11,219 nt of DNA from Methylobacter sp. Its GTDB lineage: Bacteria > Pseudomonadota > Gammaproteobacteria > Methylococcales > Methylomonadaceae. The notes under the pieces are model-generated. The model had not been told where the DNA came from and did no database searches. It saw only the letters and a program-made list of their open reading frames with translations. Of this stretch, positions 1-6,775 are shown in pieces. Position 1 is the stretch's first letter, and the number at the start of each line of letters is the position of its first letter. Where the stretch lies: positions 1 to 11,219 of the forward strand of contig NZ_JALOCF010000087.1 in assembly GCF_023227905.1 (NCBI RefSeq), read 5' to 3'. Both the position numbers and the translations under genes were made by a program.

Positions 1-99
1 GTCGTAGCGGTCGTCATGAAAAAAACCGTCGGCCTGAGCCAGCGGCAGAAAACCTACAAGACTCATCGAGGCCAGGGTAAGCAAGTTCTTTTTCAGCAT
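1..99 (-). CDS. Partial exported protein, N-terminus only
   Basis: This gene begins with ATG at 97-99 on the minus strand and leaves the window after 33 codons with no stop. The visible peptide has a classic Sec signal: a Lys-Lys start (MLKKN), a hydrophobic core of about 15 residues, and a likely signal-peptidase I site after residue 23 (Leu-Ala-Gln-Ala-Asp). The mature part starts DGFFHDDRYD, which is rich in acidic and aromatic residues. A purine-rich ribosome site (AAAAGGAAAA) lies just upstream of the start. The product is therefore periplasmic, outer-membrane or secreted. The family cannot be recognised from 33 residues. It is divergent from the Csp-led operon, with about 370 nt between the two starts. 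Confidence 0.7.
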   Translation of the reverse strand, partial: MLKKNLLTLASMSLVGFLPLAQADGFFHDDRYD

Positions 100-162
100 A
101 ATATTTTCCTTTTACGTAATAAAAACAACTAATTAAATTTAACCTTGTTATTTAACCGACTT

Positions 163-211
163 ATTATAGGATGCGATACTTAAACTGAAGCTTAACAACC
201 GCTGTTGTCAA
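163..211 (-). promoter_or_regulatory. Possible promoter or operator for the leftward exported protein
   Basis: On the minus strand there is a perfect TATAAT (163-168) about 64 nt upstream of the start codon. A perfect TTGACA lies at 206-211. The two are 37 nt apart, so they cannot be one sigma-70 promoter. The TTGACA overlaps the dyad ACAAC-CGCT-GTTGT (195-208), which could be an operator. This is only a candidate region. Confidence 0.22.
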
Positions 212-346
212 AAAACTTTATAAAATAGCTTAATTGCAACATTCTCAGCTTATCTGTGCGCTATCCCACATATAACCATTTTTAATCGCTCATACGCCGC
301 CTGGGCCCTCCTGCCCCCGGTCTGGGGAAGTAGATTCATGGCGCTA

Positions 347-382
347 GTATGTGCGATGGCGTACCGACTGCGGCTGGTTTTT
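347..382 (+). repeat. Copy 1 of a 36-nt dispersed element (upstream of the Csp gene)
   Basis: The pattern is GTATGTG-N7-GTACCGACTGCG-N3-GGTTTTT. It recurs with the same internal spacing at 8144-8179 upstream of chaB; I count 31 identical positions of 36. The copy ends 90 nt before the Csp start codon, against 105 nt for the chaB copy. A shared CGGCTC also follows each copy (410-415 and 8200-8205). It may be a dispersed repeat or a shared regulatory site. Confidence 0.6.
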
Positions 383-472
383 GGGATACAGTTTCCAGAA
401 GTTTTAGCACGGCTCCGCCCTGCTTCAAAACTTACTTTTCGTCCACGTTTGTTCTTAACTCAGGAGAATCTC

Positions 473-868
473 ATGACTCATATACCTCAATCCGAACAGT
501 CCATGCGTTCTGAACAGTCCATGCATGGCATGCGCCATTCCATGCAATCTTGCATCCAAGCTTGCATGGAATGCCATCAAGTTTGCCTGCAAACGGCTAT
601 GAATCACTGCCTGGAAACGGGCGGCAAACACGTTGAACCGGAACACTTCCGGCTAATGATGTGCTGCGCTGAAATCTGCCAGACATCAGCCAACTTCATG
701 CTGAGCAATTCCACTTTCCATAATCGTCTCTGCGGAGTCTGCGCCGAAGTTTGCGATGCCTGCGCCCAGGATTGCAAAAACATCGGCAGCATGGATGAAT
801 GCGTCGAGGCCTGCATGAACTGCGCAGAAAGTTGCCGCCAAATGGCCGGCTCTTCTATGCAGCATTAA
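473..868 (+). CDS. Four-helix-bundle copper-storage protein (Csp/DUF326 type, cytosolic)
   Basis: This 131-residue protein contains 17 cysteines, nearly all in CxxxC, CxxC or CC spacing. Examples are C27-C31-C34-C38, C64-C65-C69, C87-C90-C94-C97-C101 and C110-C114-C117-C121. This is the pattern of Csp proteins, in which cysteines line the inside of a four-helix bundle and hold many Cu(I) ions. No signal peptide or Tat motif is present, so it resembles the cytosolic Csp3 class rather than the exported Csp1 class. The first 24 residues are rich in Met, His, Ser and Gln, with a duplicated SEQSM. The start at 473 is chosen because AGGAGA (462-467) lies just upstream. A start at 338 would add 45 non-family residues encoded by repeat DNA. 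It is the first gene of an apparent operon with the PQQ lipoprotein 22 nt downstream. The copper role is inferred from the family. Confidence 0.9.
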   Translation: MTHIPQSEQSMRSEQSMHGMRHSMQSCIQACMECHQVCLQTAMNHCLETGGKHVEPEHFRLMMCCAEICQTSANFMLSNSTFHNRLCGVCAEVCDACAQDCKNIGSMDECVEACMNCAESCRQMAGSSMQH

Positions 869-890
869 ACGGAAACCGGGGGCCATGCTC

Positions 891-2204
891 ATGAAACCAA
901 GACGATCACTGTTATTCTCGGCGGTAGCTGTGGTTCTGAGTGCATGCGGCGAGGTGGCACAATTGCCGGTAGCGGCAGGCATTGGCCCTCATCCCCAACT
1001 GCCGCCGCCCAATCCGACCTTGATTCCGACAGTGAACGTCGCTCCGGCTATAGGCTGGCCCGCTAACGGTAAACCGGCGGCCGCGGCCGGGATGACCGTA
1101 AATGCCTTTGCCGACGGGCTCGACCATCCTCGCTGGCTGTATCTGCTGCCTAACGGCGACGTCTTGGTCGCTGAAACCAATGCACCGCCAATGCCCGAGG
1201 ACGCTAAAAGCATTAAAACCTGGCTCACTGAGCGTGTCATGAAGGAGGCAGGCGCAGGGGTACCCAGCGCCAATCGCATTACCCTGCTGCGCGATACCGA
1301 TGGCGACGGGATAGCCGAAACCCGATCGGTCTTTCTCGAAGGGCTCAACTCGCCGTTCGGCATGGCCTTGGTGGGCAATGATTTTTATGTCGCCAATGCG
1401 GATGCAGTGGTTAAGTTCCCTTATAGCAACGGGGAAACCCGTATCGTACAGCCGGGGACTAAAGTAACCGATCTCCCGGCCGGGCTTAACCATCACTGGA
1501 CCAAAAATATTCTCGCCAGCCGGGACGGCTCGCACCTTTATGTCACGGTAGGCTCGAACAGTAATGTCGCCGAGAACGGCATCGATAAAGAGGACGGCCG
1601 CGCCGCCATTTGGGAAGTCGATCTCAAATCAGGCGCCCACCGCATTTACTCCGGCGGCTTACGTAATCCCAACGGCCTCGCCTGGGAACCGGATAGCGGC
1701 GCGCTGTGGACCGTAGTCAACGAGCGCGATGAAATCGGCAGCGACCTGGTTCCCGATTACCTGACTTCGGTACCCGACGGCAGCTTCTTCGGCTGGCCGT
1801 ACAGTTATTATGGACAGCATGTCGACGAGCGCGTGCGGCCCCCGCGGCCCGACCTGGTCGATAAAGCCCGGGTACCTGATTATGCAGTCGGCTCGCATAC
1901 CGCTTCTCTGGGCTTGGCTTTTTCCAGGCAGGGCACATGGCCGGCACCTTTCGATAACGGCGCTTTCATCGGCCAGCACGGTTCGTGGAACCGCAAGCCA
2001 CACAGCGGCTATCGGGTCATCTTTGTGCCTTTCACAGGCGGCATGCCTTCTGGCGATCCGATCGACGTGTTGACGGGTTTTCTTAGCGCCGATGGCGAAG
2101 CCTACGGGCGTCCTGTTGGGGTTGCTCTCGACAAGCAAAACGCTTTATTGGTCGCCGATGATGTCGGCAACCGTATCTGGCGTGTAACGGCCTCGTCCCC
2201 TTAA
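891..2204 (+). CDS. PQQ-dependent sorbosone/sugar dehydrogenase-family lipoprotein
   Basis: This protein of about 437 residues has a lipoprotein signal (MKPRRSLLF, then a hydrophobic core and the lipobox LSAC, with lipidated Cys19). The residues after the Cys are Gly-Glu, so outer-membrane sorting is likely. A proline-rich linker follows (about 31-48), then a six-bladed beta-propeller of the GSDH/sorbosone-dehydrogenase type. Typical segments are GLDHPRWLYLLPNGDVLVAE (76-95), DTDGDGIAETR (135-145), LNHHWTKNI (199-207, with the likely catalytic His pair), GLRNPNGLAWEP (256-267), GSFFGWPYSYYG (297-308) and FIGQHGSWNR (359-368). Such enzymes oxidise sugars or aldoses in the periplasm using PQQ, passing electrons to the respiratory chain; the actual substrate is unknown. 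ATG 891 is preferred over ATG 885 because GGGGG (878-882) is 8 nt from 891 but only 2 nt from 885. The coding DNA is visibly more GC-rich than ku and ligD downstream. Ku starts 19 nt after its stop. Confidence 0.87.
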   Translation: MKPRRSLLFSAVAVVLSACGEVAQLPVAAGIGPHPQLPPPNPTLIPTVNVAPAIGWPANGKPAAAAGMTVNAFADGLDHPRWLYLLPNGDVLVAETNAPPMPEDAKSIKTWLTERVMKEAGAGVPSANRITLLRDTDGDGIAETRSVFLEGLNSPFGMALVGNDFYVANADAVVKFPYSNGETRIVQPGTKVTDLPAGLNHHWTKNILASRDGSHLYVTVGSNSNVAENGIDKEDGRAAIWEVDLKSGAHRIYSGGLRNPNGLAWEPDSGALWTVVNERDEIGSDLVPDYLTSVPDGSFFGWPYSYYGQHVDERVRPPRPDLVDKARVPDYAVGSHTASLGLAFSRQGTWPAPFDNGAFIGQHGSWNRKPHSGYRVIFVPFTGGMPSGDPIDVLTGFLSADGEAYGRPVGVALDKQNALLVADDVGNRIWRVTASSP

Positions 2205-2223
2205 CTCAACGGGCATTTTATTT

Positions 2224-2997
2224 ATGAGATCGATTTGGACAGGCGCAATAGGTTTCGGTTTGGTCAATATACCGGTCAAGCTTTACAGTGCCACCGAAAC
2301 CAGCACGCTTGACCTGGATATGCTCGATAAAAAAGATCATTCCCACATACGCCTGATGCGCGTCAATGAACACAGCGGCAAGGAAGTCAGCTGGGAAAAT
2401 ATTGTTAAGGCCTATAAATACAAGGATGAGTATGTAGTTCTTAGCGACGAGGATTTTGAAGCGGCCAGTGTAGAAAAATCCAAAGTCATCACTATTTCCG
2501 GTTTTGCCGGAGAAGATGAAATCGACAGTATTTATTTTGAAACGCCCTACTATGTCGAGCCGGAAGAGTCCGGCGTCAAAGCCTATGCTTTATTGCGGGA
2601 AGCGTTGCTGAAAACGGAAAAGGTCGGCATTGCCACGTTCGTGATGCGCAGCCGGGAAAACCTGGCCATTTTAAGACCGACAAACAGTGTCATCATTTTA
2701 AATAAAATCAGGTTTGCCGAAGAAATCAAGGATGCTTCCGCACTTGATTTACCTTCCAAGACCGGCATAAAAAAGGATGAGCTGGAAATGGCCGTTTCAT
2801 TAATTAACCAGCTTTCCGAAAAATTCGACATCAGCGCCTACAAAGACACTTACACCGATTCTTTATTGAAGATCATAGCCGCCAAAGCAAAAGGCGCAAA
2901 GCCCAAAAAGCCGCATTTGAAAGTGGTACCTACTCAATCTACGGACCTGGTAGCGCAATTAAGGGCCAGCCTGAATGCCCGCAAAAAAGCGTCTTGA
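2224..2997 (+). CDS. ku: Ku, DNA-end-binding protein of bacterial NHEJ
   Basis: This 257-residue protein is full length for bacterial Ku. It opens with the diagnostic MRSIWTGAIGFGLVNIPVKL, the start of the Ku beta-barrel. It continues with the usual core, including RLMRVNEHSGKEVSWENIVK and FAEEIKDASALDLP. The C-terminal part (about 219-257) has a Lys-rich stretch (KAKGAKPKKPHLK) and ends DLVAQLRASLNARKKAS, the tail typical of proteobacterial Ku. Ku homodimers encircle broken double-strand ends and recruit LigD. The start is fixed by the conserved N-terminus. No good ribosome site precedes it (ACGGGC is the nearest purine-rich stretch), which suggests coupling to the upstream lipoprotein gene 19 nt away. 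The ligD start is 3 nt after its stop. Confidence 0.97.
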   Translation: MRSIWTGAIGFGLVNIPVKLYSATETSTLDLDMLDKKDHSHIRLMRVNEHSGKEVSWENIVKAYKYKDEYVVLSDEDFEAASVEKSKVITISGFAGEDEIDSIYFETPYYVEPEESGVKAYALLREALLKTEKVGIATFVMRSRENLAILRPTNSVIILNKIRFAEEIKDASALDLPSKTGIKKDELEMAVSLINQLSEKFDISAYKDTYTDSLLKIIAAKAKGAKPKKPHLKVVPTQSTDLVAQLRASLNARKKAS

Positions 2998-3000
2998 ACC

Positions 3001-5514
3001 ATGACGCTTCATGCATACCAGCAAAAAAGGAATTTTAAAACCACACCTGAACCTGCAACAAAAAAAGCGGCTCATTCCGACAAATTAATCTTTGTGGTGC
3101 AACGGCATAAAGCTTCGCGCCTGCACTATGACTTCAGACTGGAAATGGACGGCGTGTTAAAAAGCTGGGCCATACCCAAGGGGCCTTCGATGAATCCTGC
3201 CGATAAACGGCTGGCTATCAAGGTTGAAGATCATCCTTATGCTTATAAGGATTTTGAAGGCGTTATCCCGCCGGGAAATTACGGCGCCGGCATAGTGGAG
3301 ATATGGGATCGCGGCTATTACACCGGCAGCCTGAATTCGGGGAAAAATGCACAAAAAGAATTACTGAAAGCGCTCGATACTGGCCATTTAAACATTACTC
3401 TGCACGGCAAAAAACTAAAAGGCGAATTCGCCCTGGTTAAGCTAAAAGCCAGCCAGGATAACTCCTGGTTGCTGATCAAGCATAAAGATGAATATGCGGT
3501 GCAGGAGGAGTATGACAGTGAAGCGGAAACACCAAAAGACTCTCCGATCAATAAAGCGTTAGGCATGCGCAGCAAAAAATCGGCAAACAAACCTACAAAG
3601 GCTCTCGCCCAAGATAAACCTGACTACATACCGGCCATGCTGGCCAAAGAAGTTAAACAGCCTTTTGACGATAAGGACTGGATTTTTGAAATTAAATGGG
3701 ACGGATACCGGGCTATGGCTGAGCTAAATAAAGCCGAGATCAAGCTCTATTCCCGGAACGGAAACCTGTTTAACGACAAGTATCCTGAAATAATCGATGC
3801 CTTGGCTCAAATGGATGTCGAAGCGGTCATCGACGGGGAAATCGTGGTCATGGATGAGCAAGGCAATCCCAATTTTCAGTTACTGCAACATTACAGCGAG
3901 CAACGATCGCAGCCGATTTATTACTATGTATTTGATATCTTAAAATTAAATAACCAGTCCGTTATGGAACTGCCGCTTGTTAAAAGAAAAGAACTATTAC
4001 GCACTTTTATTCTATTCCGCACGCTTATAAAAAACAGCGTTATCAAATACTCTGACCATATTGAAGAAAAGGGTAAGGAAATGTTTGCGCTGATGGCGGA
4101 AAGAAACATGGAAGGCATTATGGCTAAAAAGGCCGATAGCTTTTACTTGCCGGGCCAGCGTAGCGCCAACTGGTTAAAAGTAAAATACCGTAAAAGTGTT
4201 GATGCCATCATCTGCGGCTTTACTGAGCCTGAGGGAGAAAGGAAGTATTTTGGCGCCTTAATATTGGGCTTAATGCAGGGCCAGACCATTAAGTATATTG
4301 GGCATACAGGAACCGGCTTTGATAACTCATTGCTAAAAAGCCTATATCAACAGCTAACGCCGTTAGCCATTCCTCAATCGCCATTTAATGAAACCGTAAA
4401 AACCAACACGCCGGTAACCTGGGTAAAACCCGTCCTGGTATGTGAGGTTGAATTTACCGAAAAAACCCGTGATGGCATGCTGCGAAACCCCGCTTTTATA
4501 AGATTGCGACCGGACAAACCCGTCGAGGATACGACCATGGCAAGCTCGGAAACCATCACCAAAGAACAGGCTGAAACAGAAAGCGCACCGAAAGCAAGCA
4601 ATGACACAGTCATCCCTTTTGGACGCGTGAAAGTTCCTGTCTCTAACTGGGACAAACTGTACTGGCCGGAAGAAAAAATCACTAAAGGCGATGTAGTTGA
4701 GTATTACCTGAATATCGCCGACCTGATTTTGCCGTACTTAAAAAACCGCCCGCAGTCTTTAAAGAGGAATCCGGAAGGCATCGCCAACGAAGGCTTTTTT
4801 CATAAAGATGCGGGCGAGAATGTGCCTTCGTTTGTAAAAACCATTGCCGTGCATTCGGAATCTTCAAATAAGGACGTCGATTATATTATCTGCAATAACA
4901 AAGCGACCCTAACCTATCTTAATAACCTCGGCTGCATAGAAATCAATCCCTGGCACTCGACCATCCAATCTCTGGACTGCCCCGACTACCTCATCATTGA
5001 TATCGACCCATCCGATAAAAATACGTTTGAGCAGGTCATTGAAGCGGCCAATATCGTTCACGAAATCCTGGAAAAAGCCGGGGCGGCCAATTTTTGTAAA
5101 ACCTCGGGCGCTACAGGTTTGCATGTATATATCCCTACCCACAAAAAATACACCTATGCTCAATTAAAGGATTTTGCTGAACTGATTTGCGTGATGGCTA
5201 CTGAACAATTACCTGAAACCACCAGCACGGAAAGAAGCCTCAGCGAACGAGGCAATAAAATCTACCTGGATTACCTGCAAAATAGTAAGGGACAAACGGT
5301 CGTCGCGCCCTACAGCCTGAGACCTTATCCTGGAGCCACGGCATCGGCTCCGTTGAAATGGGCAGAAGTCAAACCGGGGTTAACTCCGGCCCAATTCAAT
5401 ATTTTCACCCTCCCGGCCAGAGTTAAAAAGACCGGCGATTTATTCAAAGGCATTCTCGGCAAAGGCATCGATATGGAAACGCTGTTGGATAAAATGACCG
5501 GCGTTAAAAAGTAA
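3001..5514 (+). CDS. ligD: LigD, multifunctional ATP-dependent DNA ligase/polymerase/3'-phosphoesterase
   Basis: This 837-residue protein is about the size of Pseudomonas LigD and has the same domain order. (a) The phosphoesterase domain (about 1-185) contains RHKASRLHYDFRLE with H36, H42, D44 and R46, then H78 in EDHPY; these match the metal/active-site residues of the family with constant spacing. (b) The ligase domain (about 205-505) has the adenylation motif EIKWDGYR with nucleophile K232, DGEIVVMD (278-285), EGIMAKK (371-377) and WLKVKY (391-396), then an OB-fold. (c) A charged linker (about 506-540) follows. (d) The primase-polymerase domain (about 545-837) has WDKLYWPEEKITKGDVVEYY (550-569) and the metal-binding DID (D667, D669). 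It heals, fills and seals breaks held by Ku. No ribosome site is evident and the gap to ku is 3 nt, so translation is probably coupled. It appears intact, with no frameshift. Confidence 0.97.
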   Translation: MTLHAYQQKRNFKTTPEPATKKAAHSDKLIFVVQRHKASRLHYDFRLEMDGVLKSWAIPKGPSMNPADKRLAIKVEDHPYAYKDFEGVIPPGNYGAGIVEIWDRGYYTGSLNSGKNAQKELLKALDTGHLNITLHGKKLKGEFALVKLKASQDNSWLLIKHKDEYAVQEEYDSEAETPKDSPINKALGMRSKKSANKPTKALAQDKPDYIPAMLAKEVKQPFDDKDWIFEIKWDGYRAMAELNKAEIKLYSRNGNLFNDKYPEIIDALAQMDVEAVIDGEIVVMDEQGNPNFQLLQHYSEQRSQPIYYYVFDILKLNNQSVMELPLVKRKELLRTFILFRTLIKNSVIKYSDHIEEKGKEMFALMAERNMEGIMAKKADSFYLPGQRSANWLKVKYRKSVDAIICGFTEPEGERKYFGALILGLMQGQTIKYIGHTGTGFDNSLLKSLYQQLTPLAIPQSPFNETVKTNTPVTWVKPVLVCEVEFTEKTRDGMLRNPAFIRLRPDKPVEDTTMASSETITKEQAETESAPKASNDTVIPFGRVKVPVSNWDKLYWPEEKITKGDVVEYYLNIADLILPYLKNRPQSLKRNPEGIANEGFFHKDAGENVPSFVKTIAVHSESSNKDVDYIICNNKATLTYLNNLGCIEINPWHSTIQSLDCPDYLIIDIDPSDKNTFEQVIEAANIVHEILEKAGAANFCKTSGATGLHVYIPTHKKYTYAQLKDFAELICVMATEQLPETTSTERSLSERGNKIYLDYLQNSKGQTVVAPYSLRPYPGATASAPLKWAEVKPGLTPAQFNIFTLPARVKKTGDLFKGILGKGIDMETLLDKMTGVKK

Positions 5515-5549
5515 AGGTTTTGCGCATCGCAACATTCTTATCCGGCACC

Positions 5550-5740
5550 GTAGGGTACGAGGCTGTGAAAATATTCGGTTTTAGAAAAAATTAAAGAATT
5601 CACCACGAAGACACGAAGGATACGAAGAAAACAATCGTTTTAATTCAATGTATTGAAAACTTCGCGCTCTTCGTGCCTTCGTGGTGAAAAAATGTTTTTA
5701 GCCTAATTTGGATAATACTTTCACCGTCTCCGTACCCTAC
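5550..5740. repeat. Nested inverted repeat between convergent ligD and SDR genes
   Basis: The outer arms are an exact 10-bp inverted pair, GTAGGGTACG (5550-5559) and CGTACCCTAC (5731-5740). The inner arms are 29 nt each (5599-5627 and 5660-5688). They start with a perfect 12-bp match, TTCACCACGAAG against CTTCGTGGTGAA, and contain repeated CACGAAG units. The inner loop also has AAAAC/GTTTT complementarity. The left outer arm sits in a longer string, CGGCACCGTAGGGTACG (5543-5559), that is repeated at 6658-6674. This fills nearly the whole 233-nt gap between the convergent genes. Confidence 0.85.
5581..5690 (-). terminator. Candidate terminator hairpin for the leftward SDR transcript, possibly bidirectional
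   Basis: The 29-nt inner arms (5599-5627 and 5660-5688) can form a long stem. Read on the minus strand it is followed by a T-rich tract (TTCTTTAATTTTTTC). Read on the plus strand it is followed only by AAAAAATGTTTTT. It lies between the 3' ends of two convergent genes, where a bidirectional terminator is expected. The stem is imperfect beyond the first 19 positions, and function is inferred from position and shape. Confidence 0.4.
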
Positions 5741-5747
5741 CAAGCTT

Positions 5748-6617
5748 TCAACCATTCACGACCGTGCCGCCATTGGGATGAAGAACCTGCCCGGACATAT
5801 ACGAGGCATCATCCGAAGCTAAAAAAACATAACAGTTGGCGACTTCTTCAGGCTGTCCGGCCCGGCCCATCGGCACGTCCTCGCCAAAAGATTCGACATG
5901 CTCAGGCTCGAAAGTCGACGGAATCAGCGGCGTCCAGATAGGTCCGGGGGCGACGCCATTAACCCTGATTTTTTGTTCGGCCAGAGCCAGAGACAAGGAC
6001 CGTGTAAAGCCGACAATAGCGCCCTTGGTAGACGCGTAATCGAGCAATTGGGGACTGCCTTTATAGGTCGTTACCGAAGTCGTATTAATAATGGTGCTTC
6101 CGGGTTGCAGGTATTTAAGGGCCGCTTTGGTTAAATAGAACATCGAAAAGATATTGGTGCGGAAGGTCTTTTCAAGCTGCTCTGCGCTTATGTCTTCAAT
6201 GCTTTTCTGGGGATGCTGTTCCGCCGCATTATTGATCAGGCTATCCAGCCGTCCTAACTCACTGATAGTCTGCTCAACCGCTTCCCGGCAAAAATATTCT
6301 TGCCCGATATCCCCGGCAATCAGCAGGCATTGCTGGCCGTATTCATTCACCAAGCGCTTGGTTTCTTCCGCATCTTCATGTTCATCCAGATAGACAATAG
6401 CCGAATCAGCGCCCTCCTTTGCAAAAGCCACCGCAATGGCGCGTCCGATACCGGAATCCCCGCCGGTAATTAAGGCGACTTTGCCGTTGAGCTTGCCGGT
6501 GCCCTGATAATTGGGATCATGGGACTGAGGCTGGGGATTCATGTCTGTTTCCAGCCCCGGCTGGCGCTCCTGATGCTGGGGTGGATAAGGGGGTTCGGGA
6601 TGCTTAATATCGGTCAT
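5748..6617 (-). CDS. SDR-family oxidoreductase, YghA / general-stress-protein-39 type
   Basis: This 289-residue short-chain dehydrogenase has the long hydrophilic N-terminal leader (about 1-40, Pro/Gln-rich) seen in the YghA-like stress branch of the family. The Rossmann cofactor motif is TGGDSGIG (51-58), with NNAA at 129-132. N155, S181, Y194 and K198 (YASTK) form the catalytic set. PGPIWTPLIPS (224-234) and the C-terminal SGQVLHPNGG are typical of this branch. It should reduce or oxidise a small alcohol, aldehyde or polyol with NAD(P); the substrate is unknown. The start is secured by an excellent AAAGGAGG 5 nt upstream. It is transcribed leftward, downstream of the zinc alcohol dehydrogenase, across a 158-nt gap containing a perfect inverted repeat. 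It may therefore be a second gene of that unit or have its own promoter. Confidence 0.93.
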   Translation of the reverse strand: MTDIKHPEPPYPPQHQERQPGLETDMNPQPQSHDPNYQGTGKLNGKVALITGGDSGIGRAIAVAFAKEGADSAIVYLDEHEDAEETKRLVNEYGQQCLLIAGDIGQEYFCREAVEQTISELGRLDSLINNAAEQHPQKSIEDISAEQLEKTFRTNIFSMFYLTKAALKYLQPGSTIINTTSVTTYKGSPQLLDYASTKGAIVGFTRSLSLALAEQKIRVNGVAPGPIWTPLIPSTFEPEHVESFGEDVPMGRAGQPEEVANCYVFLASDDASYMSGQVLHPNGGTVVNG

Positions 6618-6663
6618 GACGCCTCCTTTATAAGGTGGGTAAGAAAATACTTATCGCGGCACC

Positions 6664-6728
6664 GTAGGGTACGCATCGCGTACCATTTTCTGGATCAAGT
6701 CCCAAAAGGTACGCGATGCGTACCCTAC
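6664..6728. repeat. Perfect 21-bp inverted repeat between the ADH and SDR genes
   Basis: The left arm (6664-6684) begins GTAGGGTACGCATCGCG. The right arm (6708-6728) is its exact reverse complement, ending GCGTACCCTAC. The loop is 23 nt. The arms themselves contain the smaller near-palindrome GGTACGC-GATGCGTACC. The left arm is preceded by CGGCACC, just as in the copy at 5543-5559, and both are preceded by CTTATC, so these are members of one dispersed family. There is no T-run on either side, so a standard intrinsic terminator is not supported. Confidence 0.9.
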
Positions 6729-6775
6729 CTCTAGCACTGCGTAACATCGGTTACTCATCTCAGCTACTAAGTTTA

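Larger units (their letters stand above)
100..472. other. Divergent intergenic region upstream of the Csp operon
   Basis: This non-coding stretch of about 370 nt separates two divergent genes. The left half (100-300) is AT-rich. It holds a TATAAT on the minus strand at 163-168 and a small palindrome, ACAAC-CGCT-GTTGT, at 195-208. The right half (300-420) is GC-rich. It contains CCCC...GGGG around 314-326 and a 36-nt repeat at 347-382 that recurs upstream of chaB. No convincing sigma-70 pair facing the Csp gene was found. An open frame can be extended back to 338, but it has no ribosome site and overlaps the repeat. Confidence 0.5.

Noticed and set aside
163..211. Standard sigma-70 promoter TTGACA...TATAAT on the minus strand
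   Set aside because: Both hexamers are perfect, but the spacer is 37 nt rather than about 17; kept only as a weak candidate region.
338..472. 45-residue N-terminal extension of the Csp frame
   Set aside because: It has no ribosome site at 338, is encoded by the 36-nt dispersed repeat, and is unlike Csp proteins; AGGAGA precedes ATG 473.
912..1535. Long minus-strand open frame inside the PQQ gene
   Set aside because: It has no ribosome site or family resemblance, and the plus frame is a clear conserved protein.
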